Assembly: GCA_017397885.1 (NCBI GenBank)
Contig: JAFQHQ010000133.1
Location: 1-44,198, forward strand
Direction: 5' to 3'
DNA from: Clostridia bacterium
GTDB lineage: Bacteria; Bacillota; Clostridia; UMGS1810
Length of the DNA stretch: 44,198 nt
A model generated the notes under the pieces. It searched no databases. It saw nothing but the letters and a program-made list of their open reading frames with translations, and was not told where the DNA came from. The position numbers and the translations under genes were made by a program. Positions 1-8,065 of this stretch are shown piece by piece; the stretch's first letter is position 1, and each line of letters starts with the position of its first letter.

Positions 1-248
1 GTTGATGCGGTGCGGAGCGGTTCGTGTGGGACATCAAATTTTCGAAATTCGCTTACGAAAGTTCGTATGTGTTTTCGGGAAATGCCCCGTGGTTGATTTT
101 CATTATTATTTTTCAAACAGCCCGATAAACTCCAATTTGAACCCCAAATTAGAGAACGACACACAGGACGTTCCCTAAAAGGATGATTATAAGTTTGCTA
201 AAACGAATACCAAGGCATTATGTGCATGCGTTTTGCACGTTAAACCCT
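1..248. other. left-edge non-coding, palindrome-rich segment
   Basis: I see no convincing gene here. The segment lies downstream of the minus-strand gene ending at 249. It contains several short inverted repeats: TACGAA/TTCGTA at 54-67, AGAGAACG/CGTTCCCT at 151-176 (7 of 8 pairs, 10-nt loop) and GTGCA/TGCAC at 222-238. None is followed by a clear T-run, so I do not call a terminator. It may be part of a dispersed repeat. Confidence 0.5.
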
Positions 249-1955
249 TTATGACTCATCAGGATTAACTTCAAGCTCTGCTTTGCTTGTTCCGTCTGTA
301 CACACGATCTTCCTCAAATAGGTGAACTCACTTGCGGGGACAAAATCGCTGCGCCATTCGTTTTCCGAAATTTCAAGTTTTGAAATATATTCTATGGCTT
401 CGGTTTTGTTTTCAATTGCCGCCACCACCCACACACTCTCGAGTCTTTCGGCAAAAACAAGCTTTTTCTCTCCTTCATAGAGCTTTGCCGAAATCACATC
501 AAACTTTCCGCTTTTGCCAAGGCTGACATCGAGCTTTCCTCTGTTTTTACAGCCGTGAGCAAATCCGCCGAGGTTGGTTATGGCAAGGGCGCATTTATTG
601 TAGGTTACAACATACCAGATTCTTTCGTTTGATTCCGTTTTTTCAATTTTTTCATAGCCTGCAGGTATGCACCACTCATCATAGATTCCCCCTGCGGTAT
701 TGGCAAGCTTCGTTATGCTTCTTGAAACTATGGCAAGGTTGTTTTGCTGATTTGAAAGAGTGTTGACCGTAACAAGATTACCATCTTCAAAAATTCGGTT
801 AGATAAAAAAGCACTGTGCTTGTCAACTGCAGGATGAGAGTGCATGTTTTCTCCGATTTTGGTTCTCATACGCAAGAATGCAACGTGAATATCTTCCACA
901 AGGGCACAGGCAGGCATGGTTTGCCAGCCAAGCCCCCAACCGTCACGCTGATAACAGTTTTTCATGGCAGGGAACTTTGACACCGTTCCAAGTCGTATGC
1001 CGTCTCCTTTCCATGTGTAGGCAACAGAAGAATCGAAAACCCTTTCACATCTTACCCTCTCTTTTGCCAACATCTTGTCAAAATCCATTCCCGACTCAAT
1101 AGCAATGATTGCCATCATGGGTGAAATCTGCTCACCACCTCTTGTGCGAAGCTGTTTTTCGACAAAAAACTTATACATAGCACCGCCGTAATCGGGAATA
1201 GCATCAAAATTGTATGTTCTTATTGACGGCACCATTGGTTTCCCGCCATGAAATGCCATGTAATTTAAAAGGATTTGCCTTTTGTCTCGAATACGAGCGC
1301 ATATATTTTCGTCGGTTACGGTGAGAATAGCAATGTTTAGTGCTGTAGTCATTATCATTATATAACCGTCGCTGGTGTTTTCACCCCAGCCAAATCCCCT
1401 TGTGTCAGCAAAGCGAATCCATCTTTTCCAAAACGTTTCGCTCTCATTCCTTCCCTCGCCGGTTATGGATGCAATGAGGGCAACCATGGCACCGTCACTT
1501 GTAATTTTGTTGCTGTAGAAAATAGGACCCGAGATTTCTTTTTTAAACCATTCCAAAGCATTTTTCAAAAGCTCTTCAATGTCGCATTTTTCCTCAGCGG
1601 TCATTTTGTGAGAACATAATCTGTAGGCAATAGCCATTGGCAAAAGTACGAAAAATGCACCGTTGGAATCGGTGATAAAAGTTTCCTCTCTGTACCACCG
1701 CATACAACCAAAGTGAGCACTGCTTCTGTCGGTTATCTGAAGCTTTTTAAGTTCTGCAACCATAGCTTTTGCAGACTCGTCGTCTATCTTATCAAAATAT
1801 CTTGCCCAAAAATAATATTCTGCAGTTACTCTTCCGCTTGCACATTCAGGAAGGTTTTCAACCGGTCTTGTGTGGGGACGCATTTGGCTGATGACCATGT
1901 TGTCCCTTATTTCTATACCATCATCAGAGTAGATTTCTTTTATTAAATCAAGCAT
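249..1955 (-). CDS. putative alpha-toroid polysaccharide-processing protein, family not recognised
   Basis: This encodes 568 aa with no signal peptide, so it is probably cytoplasmic. I do not recognise the exact family. The first ~330 residues are mostly helical and rich in Trp, Tyr and Gly, as in (alpha/alpha) toroid lyases and hydrolases. From about residue 370 a beta-rich part follows, starting with a His-rich stretch (MHSHPAVDKHSAF), like the beta-sandwich of heparinase/chondroitin-lyase-type enzymes. The start is the ATG at 1955, because AGGAGGT lies 5 nt upstream; an in-frame TTG at 1970 would sit inside that ribosome site. The site overlaps the stop of the GH105 gene, so the two are probably translationally coupled. 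By context it would act on the same oligosaccharide as the GH105 enzyme. A lyase or a second glycoside hydrolase are both possible. Confidence 0.8.
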   Translation of the reverse strand: MLDLIKEIYSDDGIEIRDNMVISQMRPHTRPVENLPECASGRVTAEYYFWARYFDKIDDESAKAMVAELKKLQITDRSSAHFGCMRWYREETFITDSNGAFFVLLPMAIAYRLCSHKMTAEEKCDIEELLKNALEWFKKEISGPIFYSNKITSDGAMVALIASITGEGRNESETFWKRWIRFADTRGFGWGENTSDGYIMIMTTALNIAILTVTDENICARIRDKRQILLNYMAFHGGKPMVPSIRTYNFDAIPDYGGAMYKFFVEKQLRTRGGEQISPMMAIIAIESGMDFDKMLAKERVRCERVFDSSVAYTWKGDGIRLGTVSKFPAMKNCYQRDGWGLGWQTMPACALVEDIHVAFLRMRTKIGENMHSHPAVDKHSAFLSNRIFEDGNLVTVNTLSNQQNNLAIVSRSITKLANTAGGIYDEWCIPAGYEKIEKTESNERIWYVVTYNKCALAITNLGGFAHGCKNRGKLDVSLGKSGKFDVISAKLYEGEKKLVFAERLESVWVVAAIENKTEAIEYISKLEISENEWRSDFVPASEFTYLRKIVCTDGTSKAELEVNPDES

Positions 1956-1966
1956 AATATACCTCC

Positions 1967-3004
1967 TCAATTCATGGATTCACTCAAAAACAAAATCGCA
2001 AGTGCCTGACCGTAGGTCATTGGCAAAATCTGAATGTTTTTATAATAATTAACATCATACGAAAGTCCGGTTCCATAGGAAACCTTGTCCACAACGCCGT
2101 TTTCATCGATGCATCCTTTTATGCCTTCAAGAGCTTTAATTGCGCAAGCCTCAAATCTTTTATCAACGTAACCAAGTCTCACGGCTTTGTGAATACCGTA
2201 GCCAAAGCCTGCCGTTGCCGAAGCTTCTTCATATGTGGTTTCGTCATCTATGAGAGTGCGCCACATTCCGCTTGAAGTCTGATATTTTTCAAGAGCCCTA
2301 ATCTGCGAATCCAGACAACCGATGAGATAATCCTTCATGCCTTTTTCAAGCTTATCACCCATAATGTCGATATAGTCGGGAATACAAACCGTAACCCATG
2401 CGTTTCCTCTGCCCCATTTTGCTTCGGCAAAGTTAGAGCGGTCTTCAAAGCTCCAACCATGAAACATCAGTCCTGTTTTAAGATCGGTCAGATATCTCAA
2501 ATGTACAAGGAACTGACGTTTTGTTTCCTCAAGCCAATCGTCCTCGCCAAAAATTATACCCGCTCTTGCGAGGAACAAAACACACATGAAAAGAGTGTCG
2601 TCCCAAAGCTGATTGTGACAAACCACTCCCGAGCCCGAATGAACAAAACCGTTTTCCGGTGCGCGTTCAAGATCGTTCATGAGCCAAAGTGCCCATTCCT
2701 TCATGAGTGCTTTGTATTCTTCGTCCCCGTCATATACAAAGCTAAGCGTGAGAAGCGGTGCACAGGTATTTACGCATTTTTCGGGCAAGCCCTCGTTGAT
2801 GCGGTCTTTAAACCAATTCTTTAAAATGTCAAGATATTTTTCATCACCCGAAACTTCATAATAGCGATATAGTCCATACAGACCAACCCCTTGTGCCCAT
2901 TCCCATTTGTTTATATCCACAATGCTTATGGGACATTTTTCCTGAAATTTACTTTTTTCAATTGAAAGCATGCTCTGTGCTGTCTTTTTTATTAATTCCC
3001 GCAT
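1967..3004 (-). CDS. GH105 family unsaturated rhamnogalacturonyl/glucuronyl hydrolase (YteR-like)
   Basis: A 345-aa cytoplasmic protein resembling GH105 over its full length. GH105 enzymes remove the unsaturated uronic acid left at the non-reducing end after a polysaccharide lyase cut. Visible hallmarks are WEWAQGVGLYGL (35-46), LWDDTLFM (133-140, where the second Asp matches the catalytic Asp of YteR), GLMFHGWS (178-185), WGRGNAW (197-203) and a C-terminal YEEASATAGFGYGI stretch. The start is ATG 3004: an AAAGG site lies 9-10 nt upstream, whereas the ATG at 3013 abuts that site directly. It is the first gene of a two-gene unit divergent from an AraC regulator. Substrate (pectin side chains or glycosaminoglycan-like) is not determinable. 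Confidence 0.9.
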   Translation of the reverse strand: MRELIKKTAQSMLSIEKSKFQEKCPISIVDINKWEWAQGVGLYGLYRYYEVSGDEKYLDILKNWFKDRINEGLPEKCVNTCAPLLTLSFVYDGDEEYKALMKEWALWLMNDLERAPENGFVHSGSGVVCHNQLWDDTLFMCVLFLARAGIIFGEDDWLEETKRQFLVHLRYLTDLKTGLMFHGWSFEDRSNFAEAKWGRGNAWVTVCIPDYIDIMGDKLEKGMKDYLIGCLDSQIRALEKYQTSSGMWRTLIDDETTYEEASATAGFGYGIHKAVRLGYVDKRFEACAIKALEGIKGCIDENGVVDKVSYGTGLSYDVNYYKNIQILPMTYGQALAILFLSESMN

Positions 3005-3073
3005 TTTTATCATCCTTTCACATCAATCAAACGAATTTAGTGTTGATAATTATTTTCATTATAATCAAATCAT

Positions 3074-3102
3074 ATTATATTCTGCCGGCCTTTTCAACAC
3101 AA
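3074..3102 (-). promoter_or_regulatory. sigma-A promoter for the GH105 operon
   Basis: Read on the minus strand: TTGTGT (-35, 3097-3102), 17-nt spacer, TATAAT (-10, 3074-3079), about 70 nt before the GH105 start. The -35 is weak (TTG only), which fits an activator-dependent promoter controlled by the divergent AraC protein. Confidence 0.55.
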
Positions 3103-3140
3103 TTATTGCAATGTTTCCCTAAAAAGTTTACAATTCTTGC

Positions 3141-3169
3141 TTGACCGATTATTTTCCTTTGTGTATAAT
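3141..3169 (+). promoter_or_regulatory. sigma-A promoter for the AraC gene at 3191
   Basis: TTGACC (3141-3146), 17-nt spacer, TATAAT (3164-3169), followed by a GAGGTG ribosome site at about 3178-3183 and the ATG at 3191. Nearly full consensus, so probably constitutive unless repressed. Confidence 0.75.
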
Positions 3170-3190
3170 AAATCGAAGAGGTGAATTTTT

Positions 3191-4012
3191 ATGCTTTCAA
3201 ATGAAATCAGAGAAACCAACGAAATCGGCATTGAAGCAAAAGCAGCCACATATGATCGAACAACTCACATGAGCGAAATGCACTATCACTCAAGTTATGA
3301 AATATTGCACGTTACCGAAAACAGCCGAATTCTCACAGCGGGCAACAATTCCTACCTTCTGGACAAATCAAATGTTGCTCTCATTCCGCCCTTTATTCCT
3401 CACATGACGTCCTCGGGAGAAAAACTTCCCGAAAAAAGAATTCTTGTAGCTTTTCATGAATATTCTGTTCATGACATAAAAAAACAGCTTGGCACAGATT
3501 TGCTTTGTTGTTTTGCAAGTCCATGCAACATCATTCAAATCGGAGCTTTTGAGGATGAATTTAATTTTCTCCTCAAAAAGCTTCTCTCTTCACAAAAAGA
3601 ACACCCCTCAAAGCTTGACGAGTGCTCATCTCAGCTTGCACTGTGTTCACTTCTTGCTTTGCTTTCACAAAATTCCCAAAAGCAACCGCTTCCCGGCAGT
3701 TTTTCGGAAATCATACGTTATGTGGAAGAAAACTTTGACCAAAAAATCACCCTTGACCTTCTTGCATCAAAATTTTTCATGAGCAAATTCACTGTTTCAA
3801 GATATTTCTCAAAATTCACGGGATCAAGCCTTCCGTGTTATGTGAACACAATCAGAATTATAAAAGCAAAAAAATATCTCAAAGAAAACAAATCGGTTAC
3901 AGAAACCGCCATGCTTTGCGGTTTTGACACCACAACAGCCTTTGACAGGGTTTTTTTAGGCTATACGGGTAATTCTCCGTCTCAATACAAGAAACTTTTA
4001 AAGCTCAAATGA
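3191..4012 (+). CDS. AraC-family transcriptional regulator
   Basis: 273 aa. The N-terminal half is a cupin-like sensor (MHYHSSYEILHV at about residues 30-42, then IPPFIPHM). The C-terminal ~100 residues carry two helix-turn-helix motifs of AraC type: TLDLLASKFFMSKFTVSRYFSKFTG, then SVTETAMLCGFDTTTAFDRVF and the conserved end NSPSQYKKL. It is divergently transcribed from the GH105 operon with a 186-nt shared region holding both promoters, so it most likely activates that operon in response to a sugar. Ribosome site GAGGTG lies 7 nt before the start. The inducer is unknown. Confidence 0.9.
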   Translation: MLSNEIRETNEIGIEAKAATYDRTTHMSEMHYHSSYEILHVTENSRILTAGNNSYLLDKSNVALIPPFIPHMTSSGEKLPEKRILVAFHEYSVHDIKKQLGTDLLCCFASPCNIIQIGAFEDEFNFLLKKLLSSQKEHPSKLDECSSQLALCSLLALLSQNSQKQPLPGSFSEIIRYVEENFDQKITLDLLASKFFMSKFTVSRYFSKFTGSSLPCYVNTIRIIKAKKYLKENKSVTETAMLCGFDTTTAFDRVFLGYTGNSPSQYKKLLKLK

Positions 4013-4018
4013 TTCATA

Positions 4019-4048
4019 TTGACAAATATGCAGTATATGATGTATAAT
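4019..4048 (+). promoter_or_regulatory. consensus sigma-A promoter for the nadK-argR-recN operon
   Basis: TTGACA (4019-4024), 18-nt spacer, TATAAT (4043-4048). Both boxes are perfect. It starts 7 nt after the AraC stop codon, and no terminator is visible between, so read-through from the regulator may also reach nadK. Confidence 0.8.
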
Positions 4049-4093
4049 TATTATAATTATACAAAAATAAGTATATAAAACAAAGAAAGAGAG

Positions 4094-4138
4094 ATGTCGT
4101 CTGCTCAAACCCGGCGGCATACACAATCTTATGCATAA
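4094..4138 (+). CDS. possible 14-codon leader ORF overlapping the nadK start
   Basis: ATG at 4094 preceded by AAAGAAAGAGAG reads MSSAQTRRHTQSYA and stops at TAA 4136-4138, 8 nt inside nadK. The nadK ATG (4131) has no recognisable Shine-Dalgarno of its own, so translation of this small frame could deliver ribosomes to it by coupling. No family is known to me; it may be chance. Confidence 0.3.
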   Translation: MSSAQTRRHTQSYA

Positions 4139-4955
4139 AATTGTTATTATTACAAACCTCAACAAAGACACAGACGGCTCGGTAACAAAAAAATGTGCCA
4201 AAGTGCTGGAGTCAAAATTTGATATTTTATATGATGACGGTACCGCTTGCGAAAAAACAAAAGAAAAGCTTTCGGGAGCATACGCCGCAATCGTCATTGG
4301 CGGCGACGGCACAATACTTGCATCATCCGTTGCGGCGGCGCAGTGCTCTGTCCCCCTGCTTGGCGTTAACCTTGGCAATCTGGGTTATCTTGCAGACATT
4401 GAGCTTTCTCACTTGGAAGATGGGCTCGAATCTTTTGCAAACGGTAATTTTTCTGTTGAAGAAAGATTTATGCTCGAAGCTGTTTGTCACAGTGCAGACG
4501 GCAAAAAAACCGTCCTTCCCGCCCTCAACGACATTGTGATTTCCCGTGCATCCTACACAAGAATGATTGCCCTTGATGTTTTGGTTGACTCGCAATTTCT
4601 TTCATCATACATAGGTGACGGCATTGTAATTTCCACCCCCACCGGAAGCACAGCATATTCACTCAGTGCCGGCGGACCTGTGGCTCACCCGGGACTTGAT
4701 GTTTCAATTATAACTCCCGTTTGCTCACACACTCTCGGCTCAAAACCGGTCATTGTGCCGGGAAAATCGGATATTTCAATTCGGTTTCACAAAACCTTTG
4801 ATGACAAATCAATGCTGACAGCTGACGGTCAAAGAGCAATAAAAATTGTTGACGGTGACGAAATCACCGTTAGCGCATCGAAGCTTAAAACAAAACTCAT
4901 AAAAGTTACAAACAAAACCTTTTGTGAGATTCTTCACAAAAAACTTCAGGGATAA
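4131..4955 (+). CDS. nadK: NAD kinase
   Basis: 274 aa, the usual length for bacterial NAD kinases (PpnK). It phosphorylates NAD to NADP in the cytoplasm. Diagnostic motifs are GGDGT (57-61), GVNLGNLGYL (78-87), LNDIVISR (132-139) and GDGIVISTPTGSTAYSLSAGGP (162-183). The gene heads a tight operon with argR (14-nt gap) and recN, a conserved Clostridia/Bacilli arrangement. The start lacks a good ribosome site; a small upstream frame ends just inside the gene and may couple translation. Confidence 0.96.
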   Translation: MHKIVIITNLNKDTDGSVTKKCAKVLESKFDILYDDGTACEKTKEKLSGAYAAIVIGGDGTILASSVAAAQCSVPLLGVNLGNLGYLADIELSHLEDGLESFANGNFSVEERFMLEAVCHSADGKKTVLPALNDIVISRASYTRMIALDVLVDSQFLSSYIGDGIVISTPTGSTAYSLSAGGPVAHPGLDVSIITPVCSHTLGSKPVIVPGKSDISIRFHKTFDDKSMLTADGQRAIKIVDGDEITVSASKLKTKLIKVTNKTFCEILHKKLQG

Positions 4956-4969
4956 AAGGAAGGCTTAAC

Positions 4970-5422
4970 ATGATAAAATCTGAAAGACACGAAAAAATTC
5001 TTGAACTCATAACAAAAGAAAACATTTCCACTCAGTCAGAACTTACTGAACGTCTTAACCAATGCGGATACAATGTAACCCAAGCAACCGCTTCAAGAGA
5101 CCTGCAGGAAATGAGAGTAATAAAAGTGATGCTTTCTGACGGTTCCTACAAATATGCTCCGTCAAAAGACAACGACATAAGCATAGGCGACAAGCTTGAA
5201 AGCATTTTAAATCACTGCTTGACAAATGTCGATTATGCCAATAACATTGTAGTCTTAAAAACCATGTCCGGTGCGGCGCAGGCAGTGGGATATGCCCTCG
5301 ACTCTTTTGTGTGGGATGAAATTGTGGGAACAATTTGCGGTGATGACACCATCATGATTGTCGTTCGCAACGAAAAAGCGGCAAAACAACTTTGCTCAAA
5401 ACTCATTAAATATATAAAATAG
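4970..5422 (+). CDS. argR: arginine repressor ArgR
   Basis: 150 aa. The winged-helix DNA-binding domain occupies about residues 1-65 (TERLNQCGYNVTQATASRDLQEMRVIKV, with the characteristic TASRDL). The C-terminal hexamerisation and arginine-binding domain contains GTICGDDT (120-127). It represses arginine biosynthesis genes when arginine is bound; its position between nadK and recN is conserved in Firmicutes and says nothing about its targets. Ribosome site AAGGAAGG lies upstream of ATG 4970. Ends with TAG. Confidence 0.96.
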   Translation: MIKSERHEKILELITKENISTQSELTERLNQCGYNVTQATASRDLQEMRVIKVMLSDGSYKYAPSKDNDISIGDKLESILNHCLTNVDYANNIVVLKTMSGAAQAVGYALDSFVWDEIVGTICGDDTIMIVVRNEKAAKQLCSKLIKYIK

Positions 5423-5433
5423 GAGTGTTTGCC

Positions 5434-7131
5434 ATGTTAAAACACTTATCAATAAAAAATGTAGCCGTAATTGAGCTTGCCGAAATAGATTTTGAGAGAG
5501 GTTTTAGTGTCCTTACCGGCGAAACAGGCGCCGGAAAATCAATCATTATTGATTCAATTAACATGCTTAAAGGCGAAAGAGCATCAAAAGCCATGATTCG
5601 AGCAGGTGAAACCAAAGCAAGAGTTGACGGCGAATTTGAAACAGACGAAGAAACAGCGGCAAAAATTGCAGACATTTTGGGCATTGATGATGCCGAAACC
5701 GAAATAATTATCTCTCGCGAAATGAATCAGGAAGGAAAAAACACCATCAGGGTAAACGGTATGCCTGTAAACCTCACCATGCTCAAATCCATCGGTGAGT
5801 TTCTTGTAAACATTCACGGTCAACACGACAATACATCACTTCTTTCGGTCAAAACACACATAGGATTTCTTGACAGATTTGCATCAGACAAAATAAACGA
5901 TGTTCTTTTGAAATATAAAGAAAAACACCTTGAGTACAAAGCAATAAAATCACATCTCGATGAAATCGACACAGACGAGCAGGAAAAGCTTCGCAGAAAA
6001 GATATTCTCACATTTCAAATTGAAGAACTTGAAAATGCCAACCTGATTGTGGGAGAGGACGAAGAACTCGAACAAAGGAAGCTCGCTCTCGACAATGCAT
6101 CAAAAATCACTGAGAATTCCGAGGCCGCATATGAAATGCTCTACGGTTCCGACTCGGTTACGGTTCACGATATTTTGTGGAGTGCCATAAAAAAGCTGGA
6201 ACAAATTTCTGATTTCAGCGCTGAAATTTCGGACATTACAAATGCTCTCTCAGATGCAGGTTACATGCTTGACGAACAGATTCGGGAACTCAAGAGCTTT
6301 TGCGATCATACCTCCTTTGACCCCGAGGAAGCAAACGAAATTGAAGAAAGACTTGATCTCATTTACAATCTCAAAAGAAAATACGGTTCAACAATTGAAG
6401 AAATTCTTGCATTTTACGAAAAGGCATGTGACGAACTCGAAGCAATTGATACTTCCGACATACGCCAAAAAGAGCTTGAAGCAAAGCTTGAAGTGACGGC
6501 TGCAGAAAGAGAAAAATGTGCAAAAGCGCTCTCTGATATCAGAAAACAGGCGTCTATTCTTCTTGCAAACAAAATAAAAAAGCAACTTGCCGACCTAAAC
6601 ATGGCAAGGGTTGATTTTGACACAAGTTTTCAACGGTGCGAATACCGCGAAGACGGTTTTGATGAAATAGAATTTTTGATAAGAACAAATGTGGGCGAAG
6701 AAATGAAACCGCTTTCCAAAATTGCATCGGGCGGTGAACTTTCACGAATTATGCTTGCCATCAAAAATGTACTTGCATCAGCAGACGGTGACAAAACCGT
6801 TATTTTTGACGAGATAGACTCGGGAGTCAGCGGAAATGCCGCACAGAAAATAGGCGAAAAGCTGTTTACAATGTCGCTCGGTTCGCAGGTTCTCTGCATA
6901 ACTCACCTGCCTCAAATTGCAGCCCTTGCCGACAATCACTATCTCATAAAAAAAGAAATTACCAACGAGAGAACTCACACAGTTGTATTACCCCTTGACA
7001 AAGACGGCAGATGCGAAGAAATTGCAAGAACACTTGGCGGCGCAAATGTCAGTACTATTGCAAAAGAAAATGCACGTCAGCTTTTGGATGAAGCAACGGT
7101 TATTAAAGATATGATAAAATCCCAATTATAA
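5434..7131 (+). CDS. recN: DNA repair protein RecN
   Basis: 565 aa, normal for RecN, an SMC-like ATPase in double-strand-break repair. Walker A GETGAGKS is at residues 29-36, a central coiled-coil arm spans about 150-380, the ABC-type signature SGGELSR is near 430 and Walker B VIFDEID near 455. The start is ATG 5434 because AGGAG (5421-5425) is 8 nt upstream; a GTG at 5425 overlaps that site. It begins 11 nt after argR and is probably co-transcribed. Confidence 0.96.
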   Translation: MLKHLSIKNVAVIELAEIDFERGFSVLTGETGAGKSIIIDSINMLKGERASKAMIRAGETKARVDGEFETDEETAAKIADILGIDDAETEIIISREMNQEGKNTIRVNGMPVNLTMLKSIGEFLVNIHGQHDNTSLLSVKTHIGFLDRFASDKINDVLLKYKEKHLEYKAIKSHLDEIDTDEQEKLRRKDILTFQIEELENANLIVGEDEELEQRKLALDNASKITENSEAAYEMLYGSDSVTVHDILWSAIKKLEQISDFSAEISDITNALSDAGYMLDEQIRELKSFCDHTSFDPEEANEIEERLDLIYNLKRKYGSTIEEILAFYEKACDELEAIDTSDIRQKELEAKLEVTAAEREKCAKALSDIRKQASILLANKIKKQLADLNMARVDFDTSFQRCEYREDGFDEIEFLIRTNVGEEMKPLSKIASGGELSRIMLAIKNVLASADGDKTVIFDEIDSGVSGNAAQKIGEKLFTMSLGSQVLCITHLPQIAALADNHYLIKKEITNERTHTVVLPLDKDGRCEEIARTLGGANVSTIAKENARQLLDEATVIKDMIKSQL

Positions 7132-7148
7132 AAAGGAATGATAAACCA

Positions 7149-7640
7149 ATGGCAGAAAGAAGAGACAAACACAACTACTATCTTGATATTGCGGAGACCG
7201 TACTCGAAAGAGGCACATGTCTCAGGAGAAACTACGGTGCAATTATTGTTAAAAACGATGAAATAGTGTCCACCGGTTATGTGGGTGCTCCCCGCGGCAG
7301 GAAAAATTGCATTGACCTTGGTTTTTGCATGAGAGAAAAGCTCAAGATTCCAAGAGGTGAACGCTATGAGCTTTGCCGAAGCGTTCATGCCGAAGCAAAT
7401 GCAATCATTAGCGCAAAACGAGAAGAAATGATTGGAGCTACGCTTTATCTTGCGGGAAAATTTTTTGACACAGGCGAACTTGTGCCTGATGCAACATGCT
7501 GTTCAATGTGCAAAAGAATGGTGATTAATGCCGGAATTTCAAAGGTTGTTGTAAGAAATACTCATGACAAATACACTGTTACCGATGTTAATGAATGGAT
7601 TGAAAACGACGAATCCTTAAGCGGTACGCTTGGATATTGA
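7149..7640 (+). CDS. ComEB-like cytidine/deoxycytidylate deaminase
   Basis: 163 aa of the zinc-dependent cytidine/dCMP deaminase family. The catalytic HAEANAI motif (His-Ala-Glu) lies near residues 79-85 and the zinc-binding CCSMC near 116-120. dCMP deaminases convert dCMP to dUMP for thymidylate synthesis. The family also includes ComEB, so the exact substrate is not certain. It follows recN by 17 nt in the same operon. Confidence 0.9.
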   Translation: MAERRDKHNYYLDIAETVLERGTCLRRNYGAIIVKNDEIVSTGYVGAPRGRKNCIDLGFCMREKLKIPRGERYELCRSVHAEANAIISAKREEMIGATLYLAGKFFDTGELVPDATCCSMCKRMVINAGISKVVVRNTHDKYTVTDVNEWIENDESLSGTLGY

Positions 7641-7653
7641 GAGGTCGAAGAAA

Positions 7654-7851
7654 ATGTGGATCATCGATCGATTTGAAGGTGAATATGCAGTCATTGAAAC
7701 AGGCAACACTACTTTTAACATACCAAAAGTTGCTCTCCCTGAAAATGCCAAAGAAGGAGACTGCATAGATGTTTGCATAAACACCGACGAAACAAAAAAG
7801 AGAAAAGAAAAAGTAAACAATCTTATGGATAAACTTTTCAGAAACAAATAA
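7654..7851 (+). CDS. DUF3006 family protein
   Basis: 65 aa. The opening MWIIDRFEGEYAVIE and the rest match the small DUF3006 family, predicted as a short beta-rich domain ending in a charged tail; the function is unknown. The start is ATG 7654 with GAGGT 8 nt upstream; an in-frame TTG at 7630 lies inside the preceding gene. It is the last gene of the nadK operon, followed by a strong terminator. Confidence 0.85.
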   Translation: MWIIDRFEGEYAVIETGNTTFNIPKVALPENAKEGDCIDVCINTDETKKRKEKVNNLMDKLFRNK

Positions 7852-7933
7852 AGACACTGCTTGTGCTTGGCATGACCGGCTTTAGTATCGGTGCCTAAGA
7901 CTTAGCAAAAGGCTAAACAACTTTATTTCAAAC

Positions 7934-7966
7934 AAAAGCATGGCTAAACATTCAGCCATGCTTTTT
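7934..7966. terminator. bidirectional rho-independent terminator
   Basis: A perfect 12-bp stem (AAAAGCATGGCT at 7934-7945 with AGCCATGCTTTT at 7954-7965) and an 8-nt loop. It is followed by T on the plus strand, with a T-rich complement on the minus strand. It separates the nadK operon from the convergent hydF gene and can serve both. Confidence 0.9.
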
Positions 7967-7989
7967 ACTGTATGGGATTTTACACATGA

Positions 7990-8030
7990 TTTCGTTCGCG
8001 AGATGTGATGTTAACGAAACTGTGCTCGCG
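7990..8030. repeat. interlocked inverted repeats in a convergent intergenic region
   Basis: Two inverted repeats are interleaved in the order a-b-a'-b': TTTCGTT (7990-7996) with AACGAAA (8013-8019), and CGCGAG (7997-8002) with CTCGCG (8025-8030). The second extends to TTCGCGAG/CTCGCGAA if the first is unpaired. The segment is more GC-rich than its surroundings and precedes GGCCGCGGGCACTGCC. It may be a remnant of a dispersed repeat. Confidence 0.45.
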
Positions 8031-8065
8031 AATTGGCCGCGGGCACTGCCTGCTTTTTGTATATT

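Noticed and set aside
1-96. 3' end of a plus-strand gene entering from the left
   Set aside because: An open frame of about 31 codons exists, but it is Arg/Ser/Cys-rich, overlaps palindromes and resembles no protein; evidence is too thin.
151-176. Terminator of the GH105 operon
   Set aside because: The stem is imperfect, the loop is 10 nt and no T-run follows on the minus strand; it is also more than 70 nt past the stop.
7990-8030. Functional H-type pseudoknot RNA
   Set aside because: The two 5' arms are directly adjacent with no linker to cross the second stem, which makes the geometry unlikely; a repeat remnant is simpler.
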